A stretch of 64,000 bases of DNA from Vibrio atypicus (lineage in GTDB: Bacteria; Pseudomonadota; Gammaproteobacteria; Enterobacterales; Vibrionaceae). Made by a program: the position numbers and the translations under genes. The stretch is taken from contig NZ_BLID01000001.1 in assembly GCF_009811315.1 (NCBI RefSeq), positions 868,001 through 932,000 of the forward strand. The letters are read 5' to 3'. This document shows positions 18,605 through 26,043 of the stretch, piece by piece (the first letter of the stretch is position 1; each line of letters begins with the position of its first letter). The notes under the pieces are model-generated. The model was not told where the DNA came from and did no database searches. It saw nothing but the letters and a program-made list of their open reading frames with translations.

Positions 18605-19969
18605 ATGGAAATACTTGTCGCTCAGATGGAGAATACTTTGCATTTTAAAGATTTAGGCTTAGACAACCGCTTACTTAAAACCTTGAAACACTTTGATTTT
18701 AAGAAAGCTACAGAGATCCAACAAAAAGCGATCCCAGTAGCTATTGCTGGTAAAGACCTGTTGGCCTCGTCAAAGACTGGTTCTGGCAAAACGCTTGCGT
18801 TTGTTCTTCCTATGCTGCACAAGTCACTTAAGAGCAAGGCATTTTCTGCAAAAGATCCTCGTGCTGTGATTCTTGCTCCAACTCGCGAACTTGCAAAGCA
18901 AGTATATGGTGAGCTGCGTACTATGCTGGCTGGCCTGTCTTATGACGCGACTTTGATTGTTGGTGGTGAAAACTTTAATGATCAAGTGAAAGCACTGCGT
19001 AAGTACCCTAAGTTTATCGTCGCGACTCCTGGTCGTTTAGCGGATCACTTAGAACATCGCTCTTTGTTTCTAGAAGGTTTAGAAACCTTGGTTCTAGATG
19101 AAGCGGATCGCATGTTGGATTTGGGTTTTGCTCCTGAACTTCGTCGTATTCACAATGCAGCTAAGCACCGTCGTCGCCAAACATTAATGTTCTCAGCGAC
19201 ATTGGATCATGCTGAAGTGAACGATATTGCATTTGAAATGCTGAATGCACCAAAACGTATTGCCGTAGGTGTTTCGAATGAAGAGCACAAAGATATTACG
19301 CAAAAATTCTACTTGTGTGATCACTTAGATCACAAAGAGGCGATTCTTGAGCGCGTAATTCAAGAGGCCGAATACAAGCAGGTGATTATCTTTACTGCGA
19401 CTCGTGCTGATACCGATCGTTTGACTGATATGCTTAACGAGAAAAAGCTTAAAGCGATCGCGCTAAGTGGTAACTTGAATCAGACTCAGCGCAATACCAT
19501 TATGAGTCAATTTGAGCGTGCGGTATTTAAGATTCTTGTGACGACAGATGTAGCGTCTCGTGGCCTTGATATCGCAAACGTAACGCACGTGATTAACTTT
19601 GATATGCCTAAACACACAGAAGAGTATGTACACCGAGTGGGTCGTACTGGTCGTGCAGGTAACAAAGGTGATGCGGTTTCGTTAGTTGGCCCTAAAGACT
19701 GGGATAGCTTTAAACGCGTTGAAACGTATCTTCAGCAAGATCTGAGTTTCTCTGAGCTAGACGGTCTAAAAGGTAAGTTTAAAGGCCTGCGTCCGCGTAA
19801 ACCTGACTTCCGCGGCAAAGCGAAAACAGCAAAAGCGGCTAAGCCTCAAGCGAAGAAGACACCGAAAAAACCGGTTAAGCGTGATAAGAGTTTCCACCAA
19901 AATGTGGCTGTGGGTGACAGCGTGTTTATCCCGAAAAAGAAAGTCGCACCGAAAGTGGATGACGAGTAA
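18605..19969 (+). CDS. DEAD-box ATP-dependent RNA helicase
   Basis: RNA helicase with all core motifs: Q motif (FKKATEIQQKAIPVA), Walker A SSKTGSGKT, PTRELA, TPGRL, DEAD (VLDEADRMLD), SAT, TTDVASRGLDI and HRVGRTGRAG. After the two RecA domains comes a basic, Lys-rich tail (about 385-454) likely to bind RNA. The overall form is RhlE/SrmB-like. No clear RBS precedes the ATG at 18605, and the in-frame ATG at 18626 is an equally possible start. It is followed by two hairpins. Confidence 0.92.
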   Translation: MEILVAQMENTLHFKDLGLDNRLLKTLKHFDFKKATEIQQKAIPVAIAGKDLLASSKTGSGKTLAFVLPMLHKSLKSKAFSAKDPRAVILAPTRELAKQVYGELRTMLAGLSYDATLIVGGENFNDQVKALRKYPKFIVATPGRLADHLEHRSLFLEGLETLVLDEADRMLDLGFAPELRRIHNAAKHRRRQTLMFSATLDHAEVNDIAFEMLNAPKRIAVGVSNEEHKDITQKFYLCDHLDHKEAILERVIQEAEYKQVIIFTATRADTDRLTDMLNEKKLKAIALSGNLNQTQRNTIMSQFERAVFKILVTTDVASRGLDIANVTHVINFDMPKHTEEYVHRVGRTGRAGNKGDAVSLVGPKDWDSFKRVETYLQQDLSFSELDGLKGKFKGLRPRKPDFRGKAKTAKAAKPQAKKTPKKPVKRDKSFHQNVAVGDSVFIPKKKVAPKVDDE

Positions 19970-19980
19970 ATTTAAGCGTT

Positions 19981-20002
19981 AAAGGGGCATCATTGCCCTT
20001 TT
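19981..20002 (+). terminator. terminator after helicase gene
   Basis: The imperfect stem AAGGGGCA / TGCCCTTTT follows the stop by about 12 bases and ends in a short U run. Confidence 0.5.
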
Positions 20003-20015
20003 AGATAAATCTAAT

Positions 20016-20047
20016 AAAAAAGGCGATACCTAGGTATTGCCTTTTTT
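20016..20047. terminator. bidirectional terminator
   Basis: The stem AAAAAAGGCGATACC / GGTATTGCCTTTTTT with one mismatch, A run on one side and T run on the other, lies between the convergent helicase and DUF368 genes. Confidence 0.88.
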
Positions 20048-20068
20048 GTTGGAATCTATTGCTGAAGA

Positions 20069-20989
20069 TTAGATATCACGATTTTCCGCAAACTTCTCCA
20101 AACCTAGTACTAGAGCGATTGCACATAGCATCATCACAACGGCAATCCCAAGTTGAGCTGGCTGTGATGTGATGGACTCAAAATTAAACGGTGACAAGTT
20201 CTGTTCGATTAGAGGAACCTGCTCACCTTTAGAGTTTGTACGCCATGTAAGTGTTTCCTTCCAAGGCCAGATCTTTGGCAGTGTGCCAATCATCAGACCG
20301 GTTAAGAAAATCAAAGTAAAATCTCTAAAGCGCTTGAGTAGCCAAGAGAGTACATGTGAAAAGCTCAGTAGACCGATAACACAGCCAGACATAAACAAAA
20401 TGATGACAGGGATGTCGAGTGACTTCACTGCGCCTAATACGGGTGTGTACATGCCAATCAATAGCAAAATGAAGCTACCAGAGATACCTGGGAGAATCAT
20501 CGCACAAATTGCGATAGCACCAGCCAAGATAATATTGATGCTAGTTGGGTCCATCTGCAGTGGTTGAAGAACCGTAATACTATAAGCGAATGCGACACCA
20601 AGTAATAAGAACACCAAACGGCTCATGGAGCGTTGTTCAATTTGTTTCAGCATATGGAACACTGAAACTAGAATTAAACCAAAAAAGAATGACCAGATTG
20701 GAATCGGGTGAGTAACCAACAGCCAAGAAATTAACTTAGCTAATGTTGCAATACTGGTTAATACGCCACCAAACAGCGCAATCAAGAAAAACCCGTTTAT
20801 GTGGTTGAATGCGGCTTTGAATCCTTCACGTTTCCAGATGCCTAGCACGCTAGGGTTAATACGGCGAATACTCTCTAATAATGTGTCGTAAATGCCTGTG
20901 ATAAACGCGATAGTACCGCCAGAGACTCCAGGGACGACATCAGCGGCGCCCATCGCCATTCCTTTCAGAAAAGTCGAAAAATAGTTCAT
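20069..20989 (-). CDS. DUF368 membrane protein, PopT-like undecaprenyl-phosphate transporter
   Basis: 306-residue inner-membrane protein with about eight to nine membrane segments. It starts with the family signature FLKGMAMGAADVVPGVSGGT and has a second copy-like block ILPGISGSFILLLIGMY near residue 165. DUF368 proteins (PopT) have been proposed to return the lipid carrier undecaprenyl phosphate across the membrane, and in V. cholerae the homologue matters under alkaline conditions; this is from memory. It stands alone, reading away from the qrr sRNA. Confidence 0.9.
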   Translation of the reverse strand: MNYFSTFLKGMAMGAADVVPGVSGGTIAFITGIYDTLLESIRRINPSVLGIWKREGFKAAFNHINGFFLIALFGGVLTSIATLAKLISWLLVTHPIPIWSFFFGLILVSVFHMLKQIEQRSMSRLVFLLLGVAFAYSITVLQPLQMDPTSINIILAGAIAICAMILPGISGSFILLLIGMYTPVLGAVKSLDIPVIILFMSGCVIGLLSFSHVLSWLLKRFRDFTLIFLTGLMIGTLPKIWPWKETLTWRTNSKGEQVPLIEQNLSPFNFESITSQPAQLGIAVVMMLCAIALVLGLEKFAENRDI

Positions 20990-21099
20990 GCTACTTAGTT
21001 GGTAAATTTAGGTGGGGAGAGTATATCTACTCTGGCTATAAAAAAGTACGAAAAAATAAACTGATAGAAGTGTTTATAAGAATGCAGTTTTATATATAT

Positions 21100-21122
21100 T
21101 TGCAATTAATTGCAAATTGCGA
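21100..21122 (+). promoter_or_regulatory. LuxO-type upstream activating sites
   Basis: Two overlapping TTGCA repeats: TTGCAATTAATTGCAA (21100-21115) and TTGCAAATTGCGA (21110-21122). The latter matches TTGCA-N3-TGCAA with one mismatch, the LuxO pattern I recall. A weaker TTGCATTGTGG follows at 21131. They lie 75-100 bases upstream of a sigma-54 promoter, the usual enhancer distance. Confidence 0.7.
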
Positions 21123-21197
21123 TTTTCATTTTGCATTGTGGTAATAAAAACCACTTATAAAATGCGACTAAATCATCAGAATAGGCCCTTTATAAGT

Positions 21198-21212
21198 TGG
21201 CACGCTTCCTGC
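21198..21212 (+). promoter_or_regulatory. sigma-54 promoter of qrr
   Basis: TGGCACGCTTCCTGC has the invariant -24 GG (21199-21200) and -12 GC (21211-21212) spaced as in the consensus. Transcription should start near 21224. Confidence 0.88.
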
Positions 21213-21223
21213 TTAATATAAAT

Positions 21224-21332
21224 CGACCCTTCTTAAGCCGAGGGTCACCTAGCCAACTGACGTTGTTAGTGAATGTAATTTGTTCACACAATATATAAGC
21301 CAATCGCCTACTTTGCGATTGGCTATTTTTTT
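21224..21332 (+). ncRNA. qrr: Qrr quorum-regulatory sRNA
   Basis: About 109-base Hfq-dependent sRNA that base-pairs with luxR/hapR-type and other quorum-sensing mRNAs at low cell density. A 5' hairpin (GACCCT / AGGGTC) comes first, followed by the invariant Qrr core CCTAGCCAACTGACGTTGTT (21248-21267) and then the 3' terminator hairpin with U7. The sigma-54 promoter and LuxO-like sites upstream complete the identification. Which of the qrr paralogues (qrr1-5) it is cannot be decided here; it is not beside luxO, so it is unlikely to be qrr1. Confidence 0.93.
21298..21332 (+). terminator. Rho-independent terminator of qrr
   Basis: The perfect 10-bp stem AGCCAATCGC / GCGATTGGCT is followed by A and seven T. 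Confidence 0.93.
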
Positions 21333-21529
21333 GCCTTGAGTTTAGGTCAACAAACGCAGCCAATTGTCTCCTTTGTCATAGTGTTGCGACTCTTCGATAC
21401 ATTTATCTTTACACTGTGCTGAAACAAGTTTTTTCAGCCTATACTCGACAAATCGCCCCATTTTTATTAATAATGGCCGCTTTCTTTTCGGAACCCTATC
21501 GAAATTTATAGGGATTTGCTGTGACATGG

Positions 21530-21660
21530 AGTGGGGTAGCCCACTGTATTGAGGAAATTTTTCAATAGAGAAATGTGACTAATTGCGCTGGAGACTGCCG
21601 CCGAGAGGCGACTATTCTCGACTAAAGCGCGAGCCTAAACTAAGGCTCTAACTCGTTAGG
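21530..21660 (+). promoter_or_regulatory. structured 5' leader of gltS, candidate riboswitch
   Basis: Several nested pairings are visible in 130 bases: AGTGGG/CCCACT (21530-21545), TATTGA/TCAATA, GCGCT/AGCGC (21585-21589 with 21626-21630) enclosing GAGA/TCTC and GCC/GGC, and GAGCCT/AGGCTC (21631-21648). The last hairpin ends 17 bases before the first possible ATG. Such dense structure is unusual for plain untranslated DNA. Since GltS is a sodium symporter, a sodium- or glutamate-sensing RNA is a hypothesis. Confidence 0.45.
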
Positions 21661-21691
21661 GAAGATGAGTGACAAACAATTAAGAGGTTAT

Positions 21692-22918
21692 ATGAATCAG
21701 ATAATTTCAATTGGACCACTAGAATCTTTCTTAATCGCTATCAGCGTTCTATTCTTGGGTCACTTTGTAAATTCTAAACTACCCGTCCTGAAGAAGTTCA
21801 ACATACCTGAACCCATTGTCGGTGGATTGATTGTGGCTGTTGTCATTACAGCTATGCATTTTAAGGGGATCGATCTTCAGTTTTCTCTGCCACTGCAGAA
21901 GACATTTATGCTGATGTTTTTTAGCACTGTTGGCTTGGCTGCCAATTATACTCAGCTAATGAAAGGTGGGGCTAAGGTCTTTATCTTCTTAGCGGTAGCG
22001 TCATTCTACATTGTCATTCAAAATGGCGTGGGCGTTTCCCTAGCAACGGCGTTGGGGCTTGACCCTCTTATGGGGTTAATCGCAGGTTCAATCACTCTGT
22101 CTGGTGGACACGGTACGGGTGCGGCTTGGTCTCAGACATTTTCAGAAACTTACGGTATTAGCAATACATTAGAAATTGCGATGGCTTCTGCGACGTTTGG
22201 TCTGATTATTGGCGGTATTATTGGTAGTCCTGTTGCACAGAAGCTGATCGATAAAAATGGCTTTGAGTCGGAATATGGTCGCGGTACACAGACACACGAA
22301 AAGTTCCCTGAACTGGTGACATACAACGAATATGAAGAAGACAAAGTAACCGCTAAAAAGGTTATCGAAGTCCTTTTCATTTTGCTTATCTGTGTCACGG
22401 GTGCAAAGTATCTTGAACAATGGGTATCGAGCTATGAAATCGACTGGTTAATGATCCCTGATTTTGTTTATGCTCTGTTTATTGGGGTATTTATCACTAA
22501 CCTGCTTGAGGTAACGAAAGCTCATAAAGTGGATGCTGAAACGGTCGATATTCTTGGTACAGTTTCTCTTTCGCTTTTCCTTGCGATGGCGCTAATGAGC
22601 TTAAAGTTGTGGAATATCTTTGACTTGGCGATTCCATTCCTTGTGATCTTAGTCGTGCAGTCAATTGTGTTGGGTATCTTCTCATACTTTGTTACTTTCA
22701 AGGTTATGGGGTCAAACTATGATGCAGCCGTTATTTCAGGTGGCCATTGTGGTTTTGGCTTAGGTGCAACGCCGACGGCTGTGATGAACATGGGTTCTTT
22801 GGTCAATAAGTTCGGTCCTTCACCACAAGCTTTCATGGTGGTGCCAATTGTTGGCGCGTTCTTCATTGATATTGTAAACCTGATTATTCTACAAGGTTAC
22901 ATCTCCTTTATCGGATAA
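21692..22918 (+). CDS. gltS: sodium/glutamate symporter GltS
   Basis: Inner-membrane Na+-coupled glutamate importer. It has about ten membrane segments in two inverted halves, each with the Gly-rich re-entrant motif: LSGGHGTGAAWS in the N-terminal half and ISGGHCGFGLGATPTAVMN in the C-terminal half. The ATG at 21692 is preferred because AAGAGG lies 5 bases upstream and the homologous N-terminus starts there. A start at 21665 with AGGGAAG before it would add nine residues. The gene follows qrr and a structured leader. Confidence 0.93.
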   Translation: MNQIISIGPLESFLIAISVLFLGHFVNSKLPVLKKFNIPEPIVGGLIVAVVITAMHFKGIDLQFSLPLQKTFMLMFFSTVGLAANYTQLMKGGAKVFIFLAVASFYIVIQNGVGVSLATALGLDPLMGLIAGSITLSGGHGTGAAWSQTFSETYGISNTLEIAMASATFGLIIGGIIGSPVAQKLIDKNGFESEYGRGTQTHEKFPELVTYNEYEEDKVTAKKVIEVLFILLICVTGAKYLEQWVSSYEIDWLMIPDFVYALFIGVFITNLLEVTKAHKVDAETVDILGTVSLSLFLAMALMSLKLWNIFDLAIPFLVILVVQSIVLGIFSYFVTFKVMGSNYDAAVISGGHCGFGLGATPTAVMNMGSLVNKFGPSPQAFMVVPIVGAFFIDIVNLIILQGYISFIG

Positions 22919-22933
22919 CGTAGAGTTGAAAAG

Positions 22934-22967
22934 AAAAACGCCCTGCTAAGATTAGCAGGGCGTTTTT
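22934..22967. terminator. bidirectional terminator between gltS and PilZ gene
   Basis: Long stem AACGCCCTGCTAA / TTAGCAGGGCGTT with A and T runs on either side, between convergent genes. Confidence 0.93.
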
Positions 22968-22991
22968 GTTTATTTGAACAACTAATTCGAA

Positions 22992-23729
22992 TCAACGAAG
23001 GGTGAGCTTAGTGCCGTCGAATTTGAGATGTGCAAGAAGCTGCTTTGCATTGCCTTTACCCGGTTCATTAAATTGAACACCATATTTAGCGTAATGCATT
23101 GAACGTTGTAAGTTGCAAATGGTGCCAAACAGAGGCTCAAACTGTATTTGTTTAGCTGTTTTTAGCTGAACGACAAGCGCAATCTCATCGCCAACTTGAA
23201 ATGAGCGGCTAAGTGGTGGAGTAATAAATCGACAACCACTTTTGGATAGGTCTCGAATTTCACAATCTAGCTTTCTATTGTCAGCGCAAGCTTTAGCATC
23301 AAGGTTGACATCAAAGCGCGGCTCTTTACGCAATTGAGACACTTGCATCGTTTGCGGCACAGAGAGCATGACGATAGGTACTGGTTCTTTCAGTATGTGT
23401 TGTATTTGACTGCGAAAATGGATGATTGCCCCTTCACCTCGTGGCGAAATAGCCCGTACGGTTATCCAGAACCCTTCTTGGAAGTAAAAGTTGAGGTCGT
23501 CGTCAGAGACTTTAGGCAATTCAGCTAAAATGATGCTGTCAGAGTGTGTTCCAATAAATGCAGTTTTACATCGAAAAGTTTGACCGACAGGGGTGGCGAC
23601 ACTCATGGTGAATTCACCGCCGTGCTCGATCATAGCAAGAGCGTCAACACTGTTAATTGAGAGGACATTTCTTTGTTTATTATAAGGACTTAAAGTCTGA
23701 TCCTTCATCGCTACTGCCTGGGTTCCCAT
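22992..23729 (-). CDS. PilZ-domain c-di-GMP receptor (YcgR/PlzD-like)
   Basis: 245-residue cytoplasmic c-di-GMP effector. The N-terminal half is a YcgR-like beta-barrel domain (about 25-130). The C-terminal PilZ domain has both binding motifs, RKEPR near residue 135 and DLSKSGCRF near residue 163, so ligand binding should be intact. It resembles V. cholerae PlzD (VCA0042), whose neighbourhood I recall as similar. GGAGG lies four bases before the start codon. Likely target: flagellar motility or virulence functions. Confidence 0.92.
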   Translation of the reverse strand: MGTQAVAMKDQTLSPYNKQRNVLSINSVDALAMIEHGGEFTMSVATPVGQTFRCKTAFIGTHSDSIILAELPKVSDDDLNFYFQEGFWITVRAISPRGEGAIIHFRSQIQHILKEPVPIVMLSVPQTMQVSQLRKEPRFDVNLDAKACADNRKLDCEIRDLSKSGCRFITPPLSRSFQVGDEIALVVQLKTAKQIQFEPLFGTICNLQRSMHYAKYGVQFNEPGKGNAKQLLAHLKFDGTKLTLR

Positions 23730-23889
23730 CTAGCCTCCGTTATTCCTGCATGTTATGTTTTATTTGCAGGGATCGATAATCTTAAAGTCTAAATGCTCAG
23801 ACTGTTATAAATTCTATTTATGCATGACTATTTGTTCAAATCCCAATGGAATAATTTATTTGAACTACTTATCAATTCTAGGAGTTATT

Positions 23890-24168
23890 ATGTCACATTC
23901 GCTTCTTTTTGAACCAAATGAGAACCAGTTTCGCGTACACCTCGAGTCTGACCAATACGCTGTGATCAAATTTTCGATAGAACAGGATGTCTATGTTATT
24001 ACCTCAACTCGTGTTCCTGATGAACTGCAAGGCAAGGGTTATGGCAAAGTCATGATGGAAGCGCTATTACCTGAATTAGAGAAAATGGCTGTAAAAGTGA
24101 AGCCCGTCTGCAGTTACGTGGTGCACTATTTTAATCGTAATCCTCAATGGGCCCATCTACTTGCATAA
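23890..24168 (+). CDS. small GNAT-like N-acetyltransferase
   Basis: 92-residue protein of the short Gcn5-related type (YidJ/PF14542-like). The acetyl-CoA pyrophosphate loop is VPDELQGKGYGKVMMEALL near residues 47-65, followed by the typical PVCSYVVHYFNRNPQW ending. The start at 23890 is fixed by GGAGTTATT just upstream; an upstream extension of the frame is not supported. The substrate is unknown. Its TAA stop is one base before the ATG of the kinase-like gene, so they are probably co-translated. Confidence 0.88.
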   Translation: MSHSLLFEPNENQFRVHLESDQYAVIKFSIEQDVYVITSTRVPDELQGKGYGKVMMEALLPELEKMAVKVKPVCSYVVHYFNRNPQWAHLLA

Positions 24169-24169
24169 T

Positions 24170-25150
24170 ATGAATCATCTAGACTATCTTCCGATCATTA
24201 AAGAACTAGGTTTTGAATCGATTCACCAAGTCGACGTATTACAAATTCTATGGGGTGGGTATGGCGAGTTAGTTCGCTTGTCTGTCGATGATAGCTCGAT
24301 TGTGATTAAGCATATTCGTTTGCCAAAACCAGAACATCACCCCAAAGGATGGAATACCAACCGTTCTCATCAGCGTAAGCTCCACTCCTATCATGTGGAA
24401 TTGAACTTCTATCAAGCTTACGCCAACCTTTGTAGCTCAAATAGTCCTGCTCCTAAGGCTTTGCTAGTAAAACAGCATGGTTCGGAATGGCTTTTGGTGA
24501 TGGAAGATCTTCACCAGTTAGGCTACGTCGATGTGGTGGACAAGGCACAATCTACCCATATAAGCGCTTCACTTCGTTGGTTGGCCTATTTTCATGCGCA
24601 ACATATTGAAAGCCCACATAAGGGGCTATGGGATAAAGGTACTTATTGGCACTTGGACACGAGGCCAGATGAACTTGAGGCACTGGCAGATGAGGACCTA
24701 AGGTGCGCAGCTCAAAAGATCGATAAGATCTTAACCCAAGCTCCTTACCAAACCTTGGTTCATGGCGATGCTAAGTTGGCTAACTTCTGTTTTACTTCTG
24801 ATGGCAAGTTTGCAGCGGCAGTAGACTTTCAATATGTTGGTCAGGGCTGCGCGATGAAAGATGTCGCACTATTTATGAGCAGTGCTGTATCGCCAGAGCA
24901 ATGTACAAAAGAAGAGAATTGGATATTGGATGAATATTTTGAACACCTTAAGCAGGCGTTGAGATTATTTCGTCCGGATTTAGATGCCAAACATATTGAG
25001 CAAAGTTGGCGACCGTTGTTTGCTGTTGCCTGGGCTGACTTTCACCGTTTTGTAAAAGGCTGGAGTCCAGAACATTGGAAAATAAATCCTTATACTGAAG
25101 GACTAGCGATCAAAGCTCTAGAACAAATTAAGGCTTACCCAGATAGGTAA
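24170..25150 (+). CDS. phosphotransferase of the choline/aminoglycoside kinase fold
   Basis: 326-residue soluble kinase-like protein. The catalytic loop is LVHGDAKLANFCF (about residue 197) and the metal-binding loop is AAVDFQYVGQGCAMKD (about 216). This pattern fits CHK/EcKL or APH-type kinases that phosphorylate small alcohols. The N-lobe nucleotide region (VRLSVDDSSIVIKHIRLP) is present. ATG at 24170 is preferred over a TTG three codons earlier. The substrate cannot be deduced; the acetyltransferase partner hints at modification of a small metabolite. Confidence 0.85.
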   Translation: MNHLDYLPIIKELGFESIHQVDVLQILWGGYGELVRLSVDDSSIVIKHIRLPKPEHHPKGWNTNRSHQRKLHSYHVELNFYQAYANLCSSNSPAPKALLVKQHGSEWLLVMEDLHQLGYVDVVDKAQSTHISASLRWLAYFHAQHIESPHKGLWDKGTYWHLDTRPDELEALADEDLRCAAQKIDKILTQAPYQTLVHGDAKLANFCFTSDGKFAAAVDFQYVGQGCAMKDVALFMSSAVSPEQCTKEENWILDEYFEHLKQALRLFRPDLDAKHIEQSWRPLFAVAWADFHRFVKGWSPEHWKINPYTEGLAIKALEQIKAYPDR

Positions 25151-25174
25151 GCCTATTCGTTTAAGGGACGCCAA

Positions 25175-25666
25175 TTAAGCTATCACTCGCGCCATATAAT
25201 AGGTATTGATGTACTCACCATCTCGGAATGAGCCCGCCTTACATTCCCCTTCGATTTCAAAACCAAATTTCTTGTAGCACGCAATGGCTTTCTCGTTGTC
25301 AGCATTGACTTCAAGTTGAATTCGTTTGATTTGTAGCCAGTTGTCAGCAAGTTCAATTATCGTCTCAATTAGCTTACTGCCGATTCCTAGGCCGTGATAA
25401 TCATCGTGTACACCAATCCCAAAACTTGCGCAGTGGCTTGTTCTAGGGCGCTGAGAGTGGTGAAAACCGATATTCCCCACGACTTTCCCATCCACTTCTG
25501 CAACATAGCTATAAACGCCGGTGGGTATGTTTTCCAGTCGTTGCGTCCACATGGTAACAGACGGCTTCGGCAATTGAAGGGTTTCACGTTGAGCTAGAGG
25601 TTGTGAGTAAACTTCACATAACGCGGCCGCATCGCTTGCTAGAGTAGGGCGAATAATAATTTCCAT
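25175..25666 (-). CDS. GNAT N-acetyltransferase, YhhY/AaaT-like
   Basis: 163-residue acetyltransferase closely resembling E. coli YhhY (AaaT), which acetylates methionine and phenylalanine. Shared blocks include the acetyl-CoA loop YHGLGIGSKLIETIIELADN (about residues 86-105) and the ending KFGFEIEGE...FRDGEYINTYYMARV. The start is placed at the MEIIIRPTL ATG, since homologues begin there; the upstream in-frame ATG adds nine unmatched residues. It converges with the kinase gene. Confidence 0.9.
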   Translation of the reverse strand: MEIIIRPTLASDAAALCEVYSQPLAQRETLQLPKPSVTMWTQRLENIPTGVYSYVAEVDGKVVGNIGFHHSQRPRTSHCASFGIGVHDDYHGLGIGSKLIETIIELADNWLQIKRIQLEVNADNEKAIACYKKFGFEIEGECKAGSFRDGEYINTYYMARVIA

Positions 25667-26043
25667 ATATTTCTCTCTCGACTGGTTGAACATTACTCAA
25701 CCATAACGAGAAATTAATGCGAGTTAAAGCCCTGATTTTAATTAATTAAAAATAGATAAGTTTCTCTTTTGCAAGGATAGAGATTTGATGGGTGTTTGAA
25801 TGGAAAAAAAGTTCTTAATTAGAGGGGGGAAAGCCGTGACGTAAGCTTACTAAGTAAGTGTTTTACTTTGCTATACCACGAGTTTCTTTTGCTGCTTGTT
25901 GGTTTCTATTTTAGTGAAATTCCCTTACCTTATATCTGTTTTATAAAATATTTTTTAAATCAATGCTTGCTCGCTAAAACTTATCGTAATACGATAAGTT
26001 TTTATTGCTTTAGATTAAAGAAAAGAAGTTAAAAGGAATGCTG
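25667..26043. other. intergenic region before the tricorn-like protease
   Basis: 377 AT-rich bases between divergent genes. Apart from the strong inverted repeat at 25976-26002 I see no gene or known element. Confidence 0.45.
25976..26002 (+). repeat. 12-bp inverted repeat upstream of protease gene
   Basis: AAAACTTATCGT, three bases, ACGATAAGTTTT, followed by T residues. It lies about 40 bases before the protease start. It could be an operator or a terminator/attenuator hairpin in the leader. Confidence 0.6.

Noticed and set aside
21342..21527. 61-residue open frame on the minus strand between qrr and gltS
   Set aside because: It has no clear RBS, no recognisable domain, and lies in the likely gltS promoter region. 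I cannot support it as a gene.
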